Positions 1-11,485 of a DNA stretch of 64,000 nucleotides are shown piece by piece (positions within the stretch are counted from its first letter, which is position 1; each line of letters opens with the position of its first letter). Under the pieces are notes generated by a model. The model did no database searches, was not told the origin of the DNA, and saw only the letters and a program-made list of their open reading frames with translations. Both the position numbers and the translations under genes were made by a program. Source of the stretch: Nectonema munidae (lineage: Eukaryota > Nematomorpha > Nectonematoida > Nectonematidae); NCBI GenBank assembly GCA_030549495.1, contig JAUIRK010000908.1, forward strand, positions 248,001-312,000. Reading direction: 5' to 3'.

Positions 1-59
1 TAAACTTTATAATGATATAATTCTTGCTAACAAACAAAAGATAGGTAAGATCTGAACTT

Positions 60-2040
60 GTAAATTTTGCAAAGCCTAAATAGAGAATGATGTGTTTGAA
101 TTTTTAAATGCCATTTTTTGTCATTTCTTGCATTATTAACATCTGTGTATTTTATCGACCTCCTTCATCTAGCATAAGTTAATTTATAACTTTTTTTTCT
201 GAATTTCTACCTAAACTTGACTCATCTATAGATTATTTTATTTGTGGGGATTTTAATTTTGACTTAATATCTTCAAACACCAATCCACTTTTGTTTAAAT
301 TTTATGTTCAGTGTTGAATAAAGGATTCTTTCCTGCAATCACTAAGATCTTTTAGACTATTTGATGGTGTATTCTTTAACTTTATCAGAGTCTAGGAGTC
401 ATTTAATGCATTACTGACTTCTTTGACTATTACACTAACATCTTTTGCATCCCCGAATTTTCATGAGCCAAAACATTGAATAAGGTTATCTATAATACAT
501 GTTTTCTTACCAGAACAGTCAAACTAATTTTTCTCCAGTTTTTCTTATAAAAATAGCTTTTTCGTATTTTACAAGGCCTTTTTTCCATGAAATCTTTAAA
601 AAACCCTTTCTGCCTTTCTTATGAAATATAAAAAAGTAAGGAATTCCTGTATAAGAAATTTAAGTAAGTTTCTTCCTATGAGAATAGAATTAATAATAGG
701 TTATATTTAAATTTTTATAAACAACAAATTAAAAATGCAAAGTTTTCTTATTATATAAGTCGAAAGAGTCATAACACCTTCTTGTCATGATTTCCTTGAA
801 AGAATCATGCCTCTCAATACTTCATTCTTTTTTATTCACTGCTTAAGCATTGATAACATATATTTAGCAATATCTTTACCTTAGAATTTTAAATCAAGCG
901 GATTAATAGGATTAGTTTAGGAGTGATCTCAACATTTTATAGAGCTTCTTCTCCTTTTCTTTCTTCTGGCATCATTCTTAATTGCCTCAAAATGGCCAAA
1001 ATAATCCTATTACCCAAAATAGTAAAAAACTTTCATTGTTAAACTTTAGACTAATTTCTGTACTTTCAAATTTTTCTAAAATTTTTGAAAAACTTGTTTT
1101 AACTTGTTTGAATTAAATTAAGAGAAATTTAATTTTCTCTCAACAGTTGGCCTTTTTTCTGGATTTCTACTGAGAAAGCATCCCATCATTTTTGTTTTAA
1201 CATTTGCGAATCTTACCAGACTCACCTTTAACTGTTTTGCTTGATTACTCTAAAGCTTTTGATTCCGTTAATAACATCCTTCTAATATATAAATTTCAGG
1301 AACTTGATTTTCCGAAGAAGTTTCATTCAAGGCTTTTAGCTATTTGTCAAATCAAAAATATTTTATTTCCTTTAAATAACTCTATTTCTAAATGCCAATT
1401 AGATGGTTACGTAACAACTGCAGATGTTAAGAATGCAAGAAATGACAAAACAATTGATTGGTGGAAATACACGGTTTTTTAGTAAAATTACATACTCTGA
1501 GTTTCTTTTGTGGATTGATGATTTAGTTTCAACATTTAATTTTCTTGGTGTAATATTATCAGTAAAACTTTTCTGGACAAAAGCAACGAATATACTACAT
1601 TTAAAATCGATAATTCTTAAAATTTCTAGTTTCAACAGACTTTTGAAAAAATAAATAAACTAGTTTTTCAAAATTCTATACTACTTCTATAACCTTCTAC
1701 ACTTTTCTCTGCGGATCTTCAAACTATACATTAAGCAAAATCAAGTCTCCTAATTAAAATTTTTAAACACATTAATAATAGCTAAACTTCTTTTTCACCC
1801 TATTTTGATATATTTCAAATTCATGATTTAACTTGCACAATGTATTTCTATAGATCTGTCTATCTTATTGACACTCGCTTTGATCATTTATTTTTCAAAA
1901 ACAACTTTTTTCAAACTTATAATACAAGAATTAAAAACAAATATCATTTTAATTATATAAAAGTATCCCATCAAAAATAATTTTTAAATCAACAGCTTGC
2001 AAAATAAAGTAGCCAGAAAATTTGATTTGAAAGCATGGGG
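60..2040 (+). mobile_element. Decayed non-LTR retrotransposon (Jockey/CR1-like LINE), endonuclease to C-terminal tail
   Basis: Short stretches in different frames match the usual order of a LINE ORF2. An endonuclease piece reads ICVFYRPPSSSI (about 136) and continues to YFICGDFNFDL (about 230), the GDFN motif of the APE-type nuclease. A reverse transcriptase piece near 990-1,090 resembles the W-K-A-LLPK then F-R-LISVLSNFSKIFEKLV block. Motif A follows as DYSKAFDSVNN (about 1,240). A thumb piece with FNFLGVILSVKLFW lies at about 1,540. The tail at 1,810-1,970 contains IHDL and YNTRIKNKY, typical of the C-terminus of Jockey/CR1-type elements. Many stops and frame changes separate these parts, so the copy is old and inactive. 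I could not find a clean 5' end or a poly-A tail. The clade assignment is inferred from motifs only. Confidence 0.8.
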
Positions 2041-2160
2041 CTATAATAAAAGTGGAGGAGGGAATAGATTGGTTGGTTGGAGATATCAAAGCACTTTCAG
2101 CCATAAGGCTATATGCTCGCATTATGCTTAAGATGGTTAATCACGGTTTTTTAGAGTTGG

Positions 2161-2228
2161 GAGCCTTGGGGATCGAACACCTGACCTTCAACTGTTAAGC
2201 TGAGAGGTCCTAACAACCATTGAGGCTC
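2161..2228 (-). repeat. tRNA-like SINE head or tRNA pseudogene
   Basis: Read on the minus strand, the segment starts GAGCCTC and ends AAGGCTC, so six acceptor-like bases pair. It contains GTTCGATCC, an exact match to the RNA polymerase III B box consensus GWTCRANNC. A weak A-box-like stretch (CTCAATGGTTGTTAGG) lies near the start. The T stem pairs poorly, so this is not a functional tRNA. Non-tRNA sequence continues downstream on the minus strand to about 2,065, which fits the body of a tRNA-derived SINE. A solitary decayed tRNA pseudogene is the alternative. Confidence 0.5.
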
Positions 2229-2239
2229 GGAGGGAATAG

Positions 2240-4168
2240 GAGAAGTTGTATGAATAAAAAATTGAAAACTAAAACAATTGAATTCTATTTTTTTATTTTT
2301 TTTTAAATTTAAGGAAAATGTTATTAGTGTATTTGGAAAGACAATATTAAATTTTTCTTTCTTTTATGCGGCATCATAATTCTTTATTTTGTTAAAATTC
2401 TTTTTAGTATTAAAAAAAAAATTCTTCAAAGTCTAACACTTTTGCATATCCTATATCAAAAGGTATTCAATTTCTGAGCAGGATATCCAAGTAGACTTCA
2501 TTATAGACATTTATTTTAAGATATTCTATTAAAAAATATACATTTTGTTATTATTAAAAGTTTGAATAACCGTGATTCCAATTCGTTTATACAACTTTCA
2601 ATCATTTCTTGATATAACATCTGTTATGAATCTTTTTCTCATTCCTGCAAACAACTGAATCTCAGAAAGTACTCAATAAAGGCTTTTTTAAAATTAATTC
2701 AAATAAACTTATTTTATCCTATTCTAAAAAATAATATAGAAAATATATACATCTGTTAAAGTAGTTTCGAGTAATTATATTTCTCCGTGCTTATGTGTAT
2801 GTGTGTTTATGTAGTAACGACAGCCGCGGTGCTAGGAAGAGATTTCTAAGAATTCCTTATAAATCCGTACTAAAACTGACAATTTCAACATGTTAGCTTC
2901 ATTTGTTATCTTTACTTTTTTGTCTGTTCGTTTTCTTGTGCTATGTGGATATGTATGTGTGTGTTTATATTGTTTTTATGAGCATTACTTTTGAACCTGT
3001 TTCTAACAATTGATTCCATTCTATTTTCTGGTAATTCAAGCTTTTCCATGCTTCTACTATTCTGCTTTACCTTTGCGTTTCCTGAAAAATTAGATTACAA
3101 AAATTTTATAGTATGCACAAAAATTGATTTATTGAACGTTGGTCAGTATGAACAAATAAAGGTGATGTATTCTGAAAACTAAACGCCAAAACTCCCATTT
3201 TTGAGACCTTATTATTGTTTGCCTCAATTGATTATATTTCTATACATCGTAAATTCGATAAATTCCAGAAAGACATAGCCACAAAGCTTTTCTACTTCTG
3301 AATATACGAAGAGTATCGGAGACAAGAGAGCGAGAGAAGCTTAAATTTTAAAGTCGTACTAATGTTTGCATAAAATTAATGTTTATACACTGAATTCTGA
3401 GCAATACATAATTTTTCGTAAATGGCTTTCGAAAAATCGATAAACGAAAGCATAAACATTTTGTCTACACTTATTAATAATAATTAAAGATAAAATATTA
3501 ATTTTTCAAATGTAGCATTATCGAGTATGTCAAATATTTGATAAATCTATGCATTCAAAGCGTTTTATAAGAATTAAAGGTAAAAGTAGCTTAAGTGATA
3601 TGAATGTCAATTACAAGTATAAAATAAATAACAAACTTGGGAAAACTATATTAATTTTAACTTTTCTTTGTTTTATTAATTCTATCTACTAAAGCATTTT
3701 ATATTGCGTAATATTATAATCAATGAATAAGGACATTTAATAACCAGATGATGGGTAAAATTAATAGAAGTTATTTTTTGTGAACTCAACTGTTGAAAGC
3801 ACAATTCCTGGTTTCATGCATTATCCTATCTAATTATATGATCACAAACAAATTTTGGATTAATCTAAAATTGAGGTCGTAGGAATTTTCATCTCATAAC
3901 TCATCTTTTTCAGATTCCCTTTGTCAAATTTTTCTGTGATTATTTTAGTTTTCTAGTCAATGAACAAGTATGAAAAATGTATCCAGAATATTAATTATGC
4001 TTCATTCTCATTTAAATAATATTTGTGTCGCTTTTTTAATTTCTGATTTCATAATCCAAGAAATCTTAAATATCGAAACAGGATAGGTTCCGTCTAACAA
4101 AGCTTAAAGTAGAACTAGAAAAAATTTTTTTTTCTAACTTTACTTAAAGTAGAGCTAAATTCATGTTT
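2240..4168. other. AT-rich stretch with no recognised gene
   Basis: This stretch contains TG-rich simple sequence near 2,795-2,815 and 2,945-2,970 and short ORFs of up to about 63 codons with no recognisable motif. I see no promoter, RNA gene or mobile element that I can defend. Confidence 0.5.
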
Positions 4169-4176
4169 ATTTAGAT
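4169..4176. repeat. Left target-site duplication of the hAT MITE
   Basis: ATTTAGAT, repeated exactly at 4,554-4,561 on the other side of the element. Confidence 0.9.
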
Positions 4177-4553
4177 CAGGGCTTCTCAACCGGGGTCCAC
4201 ATGGACCCTAGCGGTCCATATAATAATTCAGGGGGTCCACAGGCGAAATATTATGCATTAGGGGTCCACAATGATATTTTGGTGGTTCATGAAGAAAACC
4301 AGTTCATAACAGTTTTTATTATAAAAAGTTAATTTTTCGCTATAATTTTCACTTATTAATAATAGTATAAATGATTTGCATTAGATTTGCTTTCATTCCA
4401 ATATGAATTCTAATTATATACTATTTTCTTTATCCTAACCTCAAAAATTTTATTAGTGAAAAATATTAAAATAAAATTTAAAAAATAATATTAAAATAAA
4501 ATTTTTAATTTTATGAAGGGGTCCATGGGTAAAAAAAAGTTTGAAAAGCACTG
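4177..4553. mobile_element. Non-autonomous hAT element (MITE) with intact ends and 8-bp target duplication
   Basis: The element starts CAGGGCTTCTCAACC and ends AAGTTTGAAAAGCACTG. The reverse complement of the right end (CAGTGCTTTTCAAAC) pairs imperfectly with the left end, giving the CAG-G-CTTCTCAA type of terminus common in hAT elements. The same 8 bases, ATTTAGAT, flank it at 4,169-4,176 and 4,554-4,561, which is the target-site duplication length of hAT transposases. GGTCCAC and GGTCCAT motifs recur just inside both ends and could be subterminal transposase-binding sites. There is no coding capacity in 377 bp, so mobilisation would have needed a transposase in trans. The perfect duplication suggests a fairly recent insertion. 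Confidence 0.92.
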
Positions 4554-4561
4554 ATTTAGAT
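4554..4561. repeat. Right target-site duplication of the hAT MITE
   Basis: ATTTAGAT, the exact partner of 4,169-4,176. Confidence 0.9.
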
Positions 4562-5860
4562 CATCCAAAGTTTAGCTATTTGTAAGCGGAAAGTGAATAA
4601 CGGTATGTGTTTGCTTCATAAAAAATAAGGCCATTGACTTGTGTTATATAAGGATAAGACAGTAAATTAATCTGAATTCTGAAGTAATGTGACATCTATG
4701 TTAAAATATAAATAACTGGAAATATAGGATTTGAAAAAACGAAGATGTGACATTTTTCAAAATTAGGAGAAGCATATTTTGACATGTTGCAAAAGATATT
4801 CCTGTATAAGTGGTATTTTATCGTCAACGAATCAGGGTATATAATTAATTTAAAATCGAAATCTTACCAAAAAATTTTCCTTAAAATAAATTAACATTGG
4901 AAAATGATATTTACGATGATAGACAAGTATTTTTTATTATTTTTACCTATTTCATCTAAAATTGTTATTTAAATATAGGTAGATTTAATAATAAAAAAAT
5001 AAATCTAAACATAACTTACAAGCAACTAAACAAAAAAATCATTTTCACTGCTTTCATGTCTTGGAGAAAATTAAAGGTTACCTCCACTCCATGAAAGAAA
5101 GAACAAAAGAAGGCCCGTCACAACAAAGGGATGAGACAAAAATCTCGCGAGTACTAAAATGAAATTAAGATAATCACTTATTTTCCCCGCCTATCTCCAT
5201 CTCTTACTTCCGAGCATGCTTTTTCTTTTCTTTTGTTGGCCTAGATCAATCAAATTATATAGAGTGGGCGAAAACGAACTTGTGATGATAACAGAAGTTT
5301 AAAAGAAAATTAAATTTGTATTTTCACAATTAAAAGTTTCTTTCTTTTATATGTCAAAACATGTTCTATTCATTTTATGAAAACCATTTCAAAGAGCTAA
5401 AAAATTTAACTTCTAAAACTTGTCGGAAACTTAAAGTTGAGGAAAAATTCTCATATAACCATTTTCATTTATTTAATTTTTGTAAAAGAGATCAACAATT
5501 TATTTTCATACCTTTGAAATTAAGAAATTATTTAAATATTAAGTTTAAAAACAGTTCATACCCCTTCTCGCTCTTCTTAGGTTATTTCTCTTCATCGTAG
5601 AAGAATTTGCGCAATGCAGAAGTTTCGCAATCTTTTGTTCACTTTATTATGCCTAAAAACACCAAGAGAACATTTACGCTTAACATATGTGCTCTGCATT
5701 CATAACTTGTATGTGTATGACATTGATGGATTTAGCCAGGTCTTCAAATTCTTATTTTTTTTCTAAGTTGTTGCTTTTTTCATATAGACAATATGAGACC
5801 TAAAACTACGAGCTCCTTCCTAATATTTTTACTAAATTCACTACTCGTGTATATGCAAAT
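4562..5860. other. AT-rich stretch with no recognised gene
   Basis: The longest ATG-started ORF is 79 codons (5,361-5,600). It is rich in Phe, Lys and Asn, has no motif I recognise, and is what chance gives in AT-rich DNA. Nothing else stands out. Confidence 0.45.
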
Positions 5861-5971
5861 GTTATCATTCATGTCAACGAGATCATAAATGGAGATACCA
5901 TTCATCACACTACTTTGCAGCTCTACCTTTTATTCACATCGTTATAAACATCATCATCATCATCATGCCTC
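5861..5971 (+). repeat. Dispersed repeat, copy 1 (inverted partner at 10,399-10,496)
   Basis: This segment starts at GTTATCATTCATGTCAACG and runs through a CATCAT tract. It matches the reverse complement of 10,399-10,496 at roughly 90 percent by eye, with a 6-bp gap and a difference in the number of CAT triplets. The two copies lie in opposite orientation on either side of the piggyBac coding region. I do not recognise the family. Confidence 0.75.
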
Positions 5972-6100
5972 TTTTTATTTTTTTGCTTACACTTTTTCTT
6001 CAGGTTGGGGGTCAGCGGCCATGATCCCAAGTCTCCTTTTCATCATTTCTTGGGCATCGCTTTTTTCTACATTCTGTATTTCAATAAATATTTACAATTA

Positions 6101-7849
6101 TTATGTGTTTCTGCACTTTTTACACATAAATAAAGTATGGCTTTTACAAATGAATTTTCCACATACACTGCATTTTCGTGTTCCCCTTTTTCTTGGCTTA
6201 CAATCAATAAAAGAGCAATATCCTCGTTGAACTGATTTAGTTGGGTTCTCGTCAACATCAAAAAACCCGTAAAAAGATAATAAGTTTCTCGTAGATAAAC
6301 GAGTAAATGAACTTTTACTTCTAATCAACATGCATTTTTCAGCTAAAAGTAGAGAAAGGTGTTTTATAAAGCATTTTCTTCCTCCTCTTGAAACTGACGG
6401 GTATGTATCTGAATCATTAATTCTCATAATTACCCAGCTATTATTAACTGCAATATCAAGAAAATTTGTAAAAATTGCAACTGGCCAACGTCTAGAAGAC
6501 TTATAACAGCTGTAATTTCTTGCCATTCTATTAAAAACATCCACTCCAAATTTAAACCTATTATAATCTAGAATAGTTTGAGGCTTTTTTCTGGGCCCAA
6601 AAGTATCTATTTGTGATAGATGTTGACTAGATAACACATAGACTGGTTTGAAGTTTTTTTTAGAATGTTTTTCCGGTATATAAACTGTTAACGAAGAGGT
6701 TTCTGAATACAAAAATCTGCTCTCACAATCATTCAAACCCAGACCTTTTAAATGCGCTGGACGGACTACATGCGGCATGAACCTTCTATTACTTCTTACC
6801 GTACCACAGATTGTATAGTTTTGATTTTTGGCCCAATTACACAAATCCTGGGACATATAAAACCTATCTGCATAAATACCAATACCGGTCGGTAAGCAAG
6901 AAATATTTACCAATCTTTTTACTATATTATTGGGTTTAAAATGATCCCTGTCCACTAAACCACTTTCATAAATTTCGCTACAAAAAACAAAAAAACTGGA
7001 CGAGTCTACACAGTGATAAATTTTCATACCATATCGACCTGGCTTGGATGGGTCGTATACTTTTATAGGTGACCTGCCTCTATACTTGACGAGCTGCTCG
7101 TCAATTGTATAGCAATTAGATGGTGACCTATATTTATGAAAATTTTCGAGGAAAAAATTTTGTAAGTATCTTATCGGAGCTAATTTATCTGAACTATTTC
7201 TTGTAGTTCTTGAATCAAATCTTATAAAATTACGAATAAGAATGAATACGTCTCTACTGATTGCAGCTTTTAAAAAAGGGGTTCCATACTTTTCAGAAAA
7301 AAGATGTTTGACATCAATCTGCTGATCTTTAGACTGCCCAATGTAAAGAATACATGCTAAGTATGCTAGCAAATGTTCCATTGAAAACCTTTCATATAAA
7401 CTTTTGAAATTCTCCAACAAACAATTAGGACTTCTACAAAAAAAACATTTAACTAAATAATGTTTTCTAATAGAAAATTACTTGTAGTTTTCTTCCATTC
7501 TTTCTTTTGTGCAGACAAAAATATGGTTCAAAAGAGATTCAGTGAAAAAAAGATTAAACATTTTCAAAGGATCTTTCAAATTTTTTGCCGTATCTTTTGG
7601 ACCTGGTCTACTTGAGATGATATTAGTTGATGATCTTCTTCCACAAATCTCTCTCGGTTCCCAAAAAAATTGGGTTCCATCTGGTGCTACAAGGGACACA
7701 TCTTCGCAAAGAGCCGTTTCTTCATCGCTTGAATCTGTTTGCCCTTCGCTATCAACTGAATTTTGAATTTCATATTCACTATTTGAAAAATCGTCAGAAC
7801 CAGAGGTTTCTCCTTCATCACTACTTGTATAAAAACTTGAGGAGCTCAT
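6101..7849 (-). pseudogene. piggyBac-type transposase (DDE_Tnp_1_7), full-length except for one in-frame stop
   Basis: The protein carries out cut-and-paste transposition at TTAA sites using a DDD active site. The reading frame starts with ATG at 7,849 and has an acidic, serine-rich N-terminus. It runs in one frame to the stop at 6,101, about 582 codons, close to the usual 560-600. The only visible break is a TAA at 7,478-7,480. The C-terminal 439-codon part carries YTIDEQLVKYRGRSP (first Asp, residue 107 of that part), YADRFYMSQDL (second Asp, residue 185) and FGVDVFNRM (third Asp, residue 294). The fold-defining stretch YDPSKPGRYGMKIYH is present too. A C-terminal cysteine-rich domain (Cys 402, 407, 417, 420, 425, His 428, Cys 433, 436) matches the DNA-binding CRD of piggyBac. 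No CCC/GGG terminal repeats or TTAA duplications were found nearby. It is either a recently inactivated transposon or, less likely, a gene with an unrecognised splice across the stop. Confidence 0.93.
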
Positions 7850-8307
7850 AATAAAATTTTGCGAAGTAACTTAGGAAATCCAAATGAAGCTTGTCCAGAA
7901 ATGGAAGAATTATTACACATACACAAATAAAGCAAGAGAGAGAGTTTTGTGTAATCTATACGCGATTTCTTCACTATTCATTCATGCCAAGGAATTATTT
8001 ACCAAGTGTGGTGAGAAAAAAGATAATGCGTAGACAATTATATATGGATCGTGTAGTCAATGGAACAATTAAGTTCACTCTACCCGCATGCGTATTCTTG
8101 ATAAAAAATCAATATCAAGTAAGGTTCTTTGTGTTTGAAATCATATTTGATTTATTTTGCGTTGTATGATGGGTCTTTTATTCAGATAATACCATGACAC
8201 AAATTCAATAAAGAGTCCATTCTCTTCATTTTTTTATTCAAGTACCAACCATGGCTGTTCAACAAATCGATCTAAAAAGCTTATCTAATTTTTTAATCTT
8301 TTTACTT
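7850..8307. other. Sequence upstream of the piggyBac ORF, no recognised feature
   Basis: This would hold the promoter and right end of the piggyBac element, but I see no clear terminal inverted repeat. A 92-codon plus-strand ORF (7,891-8,169) has no recognisable motif. Confidence 0.4.
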
Positions 8308-8585
8308 TTTATAAAATATTTTGCACTGTAGAAAAATAAATTTATAAAAACAAAGTTTTGAATAGTGATCAATATAATTTTTCCAAAACTACATAATCAT
8401 ACGTTTGTTTGTTTTGTTACTTCTTTTTCTTTGTAAATAAAAAAAATATTATAGTTCTTCTTTTTAATTTTTTATATATAATATTTTGCACTATGGAAAA
8501 CAAATTTATGAAAACAAAGTTTTGAATATTAAACAATATAGTTTTCACAAAACTACATATTCGTACGCTTGTTTGTTTTGTTATT
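8308..8585. repeat. Direct duplication with a period of about 165 bp
   Basis: Two diverged copies (about 8,308-8,421 and 8,469-8,585) share the blocks ATATTTTGCACT, AAACAAAGTTTTGAATA, AAAACTACATA and CTTGTTTGTTTTGTTA or near variants, in the same order and 165 bp apart. A T- and A-rich spacer separates them. There is no coding potential. Confidence 0.75.
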
Positions 8586-9760
8586 AGCTAATAATGAAAG
8601 ACTTGCTATAATACCCAAAGCGAAGGAAATAATAGAAACATGATTTTCGAACGTCATGTGTTTCAAAAATAATCCTCAGAAAAAATTCTAAATTTAAAAT
8701 CCACTTCAAATTTATATTTTTATAACTTGTTTAAGGTTACAACTTAAGTTTTTCATAAAAACATATTAATTTTAGATGGCGTTAAATTTAAATTTACTAT
8801 AAATATTTTTTCATGTGGTGAAAATTTTATATTTCTTTTTATCTTTAAAACCCATTAAAAAAATATAATACCACCAGGTTAGCATATCGACTAGCTATAT
8901 TTTTCTATCAGAAAAGGAGATTTTAAATATTTACTAGCCAAAAAAAGCCTTTTCTCGACAGATTTCAATGTTAATTTAATTTTTTTTCAATTATTAAAAT
9001 TAAAATGTAGAGTTGTGAAAATAAGTATCTTTTTGTTAATTTTTTATTTGCATTAGCTTTATTGACGATGATGATAAAGAACATAATATTTTTTAGATAA
9101 AGAAAACGATAACGAAGAGTTAATTGATTATGTCTTGCACTTCATATAAGCAATTTGGGTTTTTATTATGAGTTCTTTTAAAAAAATAAAAAATAACATC
9201 TTGTGTATTCTCACTGCACAAATATAATTTGCTATCTCTCTATAATACGACGCCTAAGTCCTATAATTCAATATTCCTCAACAATATAATAGTTCTACTT
9301 CGTTGATAAATCAAGTGAGAAGAGGAAAATCAGGACAGATATATTTGGAAAACTTTGTGATATGTGAGCTAATACTAAAAATTAATTTTAATATACATTT
9401 GTTTAGAACTTGGTTTTTCAAATTTTTTATTATCTTACCAAAAAAATTTAAATATAAAGTTAGAATTATGTGCAGAAAAATACTAATAAGATTTATTTTT
9501 TATAGAAATTTTTCCACATAAATATAATGCATATATTTGTAAATTATTTCACACTTGTGTAGTTTTGATTTTTTTAAAATTAAATATGTTTAATTTTTTG
9601 TAGCAAAATAGAATTAATCCTATAAAAAAAATTCGAAAAAATGATAGAAAAATTGTGAAGTTAACGAGAACGTTAACGAAACGTGGTGGAATTAAAGTAG
9701 GGTAGTGTGCTTGCTTAATTTTCCATTAACGATAACGATAGATAACTAAAGAAATTTTTT
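8586..9760. other. AT-rich stretch with no recognised gene
   Basis: Long A and T runs, and no ORF above 72 codons. Nothing that I can assign. Confidence 0.45.
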
Positions 9761-9772
9761 ACATATCAGAGG

Positions 9773-9822
9773 TATATATATAATATATATATATATGAAA
9801 TACATACATTACATATATATAA
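9773..9822. repeat. TA/CATA microsatellite
   Basis: Alternating TA runs followed by TACATACATTACATATATATA. A low-complexity tract. Confidence 0.85.
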
Positions 9823-9897
9823 TTGAAAAATTACCCAAAATAATCGTTGCTGAATAAATGAACGTAGTGAACAGAGTTTGTCTTATTACACCTAAGT

Positions 9898-9967
9898 ATT
9901 ATGGGTCGCGATGCAAACCGTGGTTCTTGCTATGGGTCGCAGTGAAAAAAGTTTGAAAAAGGCTTCA
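9898..9967 (-). mobile_element. Remnant of a hAT element end
   Basis: On the minus strand this reads CCTTTTTCAAACTTTTTTC and then GCGACCCATAG. This resembles the right end of the element at 4,177-4,553 (CTTTTCAAACTTTTTTTTA then CCATGGACCCC). ATGGGTCGC occurs twice, at about 9,901 and 9,935. No target duplication or opposite end could be identified, so only a fragment is claimed. Confidence 0.4.
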
Positions 9968-10398
9968 CGATACAACTCTACAACCTAAACTAAAGGATGA
10001 GAAAGAGTAACTGAACGCAATACACGGGACACAATGCACTATGATCGAAACATGACGATTTTGAAGAGATGAAAAAGATAGCAGTGGTGATATATTTACT
10101 CATCAGAAAGCTTTATTCCAAATGAAAATAACTGAGAAAGTTCATTCTGAAAAGAACAATTTTTTTCATTGGTGATTGATAAATTTCTTATTTTTAGTTG
10201 TGATAATTTCACCCATTTATTTTATTCTTTTTATGGTTCTAATTTCAATTATGCTATAATAATAAAAAAACTTTACTTTTTTTCGAAAAATTATTTATGG
10301 TAGCTATGAATAAACTGATTTTAAATGTTTTTTAATTGTTTTCTAAAAAATTTTGCTTAAACTTCCCATAATCATCATTTTTTTAAATGTTTTAAGGA

Positions 10399-10496
10399 GA
10401 GGTATGATGATGATGTTTATAACGATCTGAATAAAAGGTATAGTTGCAAAGTGGTGTGATATCTCCATTTATGATCACGTTGACATGAATGATAAC
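10399..10496 (-). repeat. Dispersed repeat, copy 2 (inverted relative to 5,861-5,971)
   Basis: The reverse complement of this stretch matches 5,861-5,971, sharing TTATCATTCATGTCAACG, GATCATAAATGGAGATA and ATCGTTATAAACATCATC. The copies are about 4.4 kb apart and face each other. Confidence 0.75.
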
Positions 10497-11485
10497 CATC
10501 CATAAATATATCATCAGGTAGACGTTTTCGATTTTCACATTACACATTTGTGCAAAAAAATTTTATTAAAAAAAAAAGAAAATATTGGAAACTCATCAAA
10601 ATACGTTGTCTTTGAAACTAAGAAACGGCAAGCTTGATTCATTTTAGTATAAAAGATTATGATTTTATAATTTCATTTTAAAAGTTGCTTTGATTATATA
10701 CTATAAAAAACATTTTAATCAAAGTTTCACATTTATATATTCGGAAAATTATTGATTAAGTCAAAAATGAAAATTAGCAATATTCCATTCATAGTGGACG
10801 AAAAAGGAATGCGCTTTAAATACATGTGTTCTCCAGCTCGTTTTATTAAAAAAAATATCAGAAAATTGTTACCAAAATGGCGCCAATTCTGGACTTCATT
10901 GATAACTACAAGCAAATGATATATTAATCAAATTTGAATAAAAGTTAAACTTTTCGTCTTTTGAATTGAAACGACTTCACTTAGAAAAGAGTTTTTCAAG
11001 TTTTTTATCTGACTTCTTTAGTGAATGTAAGAATGCAATTGGCTCGTGGTGATATTACGCACGAAATTGTCCATAGCATCTTATGAATTCTCTTTCACAC
11101 ATAATATATTCTATATTTCTATATAATCATCATCATCATAACCATCCTTTTCGAAAATAGAATGGATATTTGAAGAAAAATATTTATGCCTAACCATGAG
11201 TATCAAGATGCGTTTTATCATATAACCCTTTGACAAATTCTGAAAGAGGTTTATAATTCAAATTTCAAGTGCGTATAATATGAAAAAGCATGAATAGAAA
11301 AAGTGATAAGTTTTATGACAACTCCTAAATCTATTCTGTTATTTATAAGATACAAAATGTAGGTTGAAGACATCGTAACGTGTTTTTGAAAGTCCCGTAA
11401 AATGCTTAGTCTGAATTACATTCCAAATTAAAACTATTGAATTTGTCTAATATATAATAATTTCAAGAGAATCATATATTTAGTG
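10497..11485. other. AT-rich stretch with no recognised gene
   Basis: No ORF above 60 codons and no recognisable element. A short CATCATCATCAT run lies at about 11,127-11,140. Confidence 0.45.

Noticed and set aside
2991-3182. 63-codon hydrophobic frame
   Set aside because: It opens with TTG, has no promoter-like context and no homology that I recognise.
5361-5600. 79-codon ATG-started frame
   Set aside because: Low-complexity composition and no motif; expected by chance in AT-rich DNA.
5948-5967. His-run coding sequence (CATCATCAT)
   Set aside because: It is a short CAT microsatellite inside the dispersed repeat, and its inverted copy has a different number of triplets.
7891-8169. 92-codon frame upstream of the piggyBac gene
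   Set aside because: It has no ATG start of good context and no recognised domain, and lies where the transposon end is expected.
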